Source: Alphaproteobacteria bacterium
GTDB taxonomy: Bacteria; Pseudomonadota; Alphaproteobacteria; Micavibrionales; Micavibrionaceae
Length of the DNA: 5,420 nucleotides
Direction: 5' to 3'
Assembly: GCA_021776015.1 (NCBI GenBank)
Contig: JAJFGT010000219.1
Coordinates: 1 to 5,420, forward strand
Part shown: piece by piece, positions 4,735 through 5,420 of the stretch
Position numbering within the stretch: the first letter of the stretch is position 1
How the letters are laid out: each line of letters opens with the position of its first letter
Program-made: the position numbers and the translations under genes
The notes under the pieces: generated by a model
Told to the model about the DNA's origin: nothing
What the model saw: only the letters and a program-made list of their open reading frames with translations
Database searches by the model: none

Positions 4735-5420
4735 CAAGAAGTATGGCGCCGTGCAGATAAAATGTAATTATTTGATATGTCTTTATCTGAAATATTAAAC
4801 TCTTGCTTTATTAGATTGTAATTTAATCCTTTTATTTCATTGATAAAGAGGTTTTCTTTTGCCAAATAACGGTGGAGTTCACTTGGTTTTATAAATTGTG
4901 ACCAGTGATGCGTTCCTTTGGGAACCCACCGAAGAATATGTTCAGCTGCAATAATTCCTAGCAGGTAAGACTGAGGCGTTCGATTGAGAGTTGAAAGGAT
5001 AAGCACCCCATTTTCTTTCATGCAATCGACACATGTTTTAATAAAAAATTCAGGATCTTCAACATGTTCTAATATTTCAAGAGCACACACAACATCATAT
5101 TTTTTCTTTTCTACTGCGAGCTGTTCAGACGTTGTGACCTGATAGTTTATAGATAAATTTTGTGCCTCAGCGTGTTCTGCTGCAACATTGATTGCTTGAG
5201 AATCTGCATCAATCCCTGTGACATCAGCACCCAAACGGGAGAGGGGTTCACAAACAAGACCTCCACCACAACCGACATCAAGAATATCTAAATTTTTGAG
5301 GGCGTTTCTCACATTATCAGAAGGTGAAATTTGAAAGTGATTAAGGATTCTATCTCTAATGAACTCTATACGCACAGGATTTAGTTTATGCAGAGGGGCA
5401 AAGGCTCCATTTTCATCCCA
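4734..5420 (-). CDS. ubiG: Ubiquinone biosynthesis O-methyltransferase UbiG (partial, N-terminus outside window)
   Basis: UbiG performs both S-adenosylmethionine-dependent O-methylations of ubiquinone synthesis, at the membrane surface. The open frame enters from the right edge with WDENGAFAPLHKLNPVRIEF (the UbiG N-terminal signature), giving 228 visible residues. Family members are about 240-250 long, so only about 10-25 N-terminal residues are missing. A GTG at 5373-5375 could be mistaken for a start, but it encodes the Val of NPVRIEF and is internal. In visible numbering, SAM motif I is LDVGCGGGL (47-55), the acidic loop is GIDAD (69-73), and EILEHV is at 115-120. The segment AAEHILRWVPKGTHHWSQF (158-176) matches the region that associates with membrane in UbiG. 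The end, NNYILSARRHTS, is the usual C-terminal pattern. etfB follows on the same strand after 94 bases. Confidence 0.96.
   Translation of the reverse strand, partial: WDENGAFAPLHKLNPVRIEFIRDRILNHFQISPSDNVRNALKNLDILDVGCGGGLVCEPLSRLGADVTGIDADSQAINVAAEHAEAQNLSINYQVTTSEQLAVEKKKYDVVCALEILEHVEDPEFFIKTCVDCMKENGVLILSTLNRTPQSYLLGIIAAEHILRWVPKGTHHWSQFIKPSELHRYLAKENLFINEIKGLNYNLIKQEFNISDKDISNNYILSARRHTS

Noticed and set aside
5373..5375. GTG as the start codon of ubiG
   Set aside because: The frame stays open to the window edge and the upstream residues WDENGAFAPLHKLNP are a conserved part of UbiG, so the GTG is an internal valine.

Overview
The window looks like chromosomal DNA from an A+T-rich (about 60 % A+T by eye) alphaproteobacterium. 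Three things point there: mitochondrial-type electron transfer flavoprotein subunits, a UbiG ubiquinone methyltransferase, and an ftsE gene beside an MJ0042-type zinc-ribbon/DUF3426 protein and a tiny LptM-like lipoprotein. That grouping is familiar from alphaproteobacterial genomes. The low G+C would suit a host-associated or reduced lineage such as Holosporales or relatives, but genus-level placement is a guess.

Layout, left to right. At 1-428 (minus) lies the N-terminal two thirds of FtsE, the ATPase of the FtsEX divisome complex. A 94-base divergent gap separates it from a plus-strand gene (523-1320) for a membrane-anchored zinc-ribbon protein. A 45-residue lipoprotein gene (1341-1478, minus) converges on that gene, and it is easy to miss because of its size. 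A very A/T-rich divergent spacer (1479-1595) leads into a 439-residue pentapeptide-repeat protein (1596-2915, plus). This protein has two repeat blocks, each introduced by a related header, and a C-terminal tail with a 15-bp DNA repeat. Its stop codon shares a CTAG palindrome with the stop codon of etfA, which converges from the right. The minus strand then carries etfA (2912-3841) and etfB (3872-4639) as an etfB-etfA operon. Upstream of it on the same strand is ubiG (4734 to beyond the window edge).

How the genes relate: EtfAB collects electrons from acyl-CoA and related dehydrogenases and passes them, through ETF:quinone oxidoreductase (not in the window), to ubiquinone. UbiG makes that ubiquinone, so the right half has a respiratory theme. 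The left half has an envelope/division theme: FtsE, a membrane-anchored zinc-ribbon protein and an outer-membrane-type lipoprotein. The pentapeptide protein has no assignable function.

Most of the window is ordinary core genome. The points worth a second look are the overlooked lipoprotein gene, the duplicated two-module architecture and repeat tail of the pentapeptide protein, and the shared convergent stop codons. I found no mobile element, CRISPR array, tRNA or rRNA, and no evidence of a new multi-gene system.
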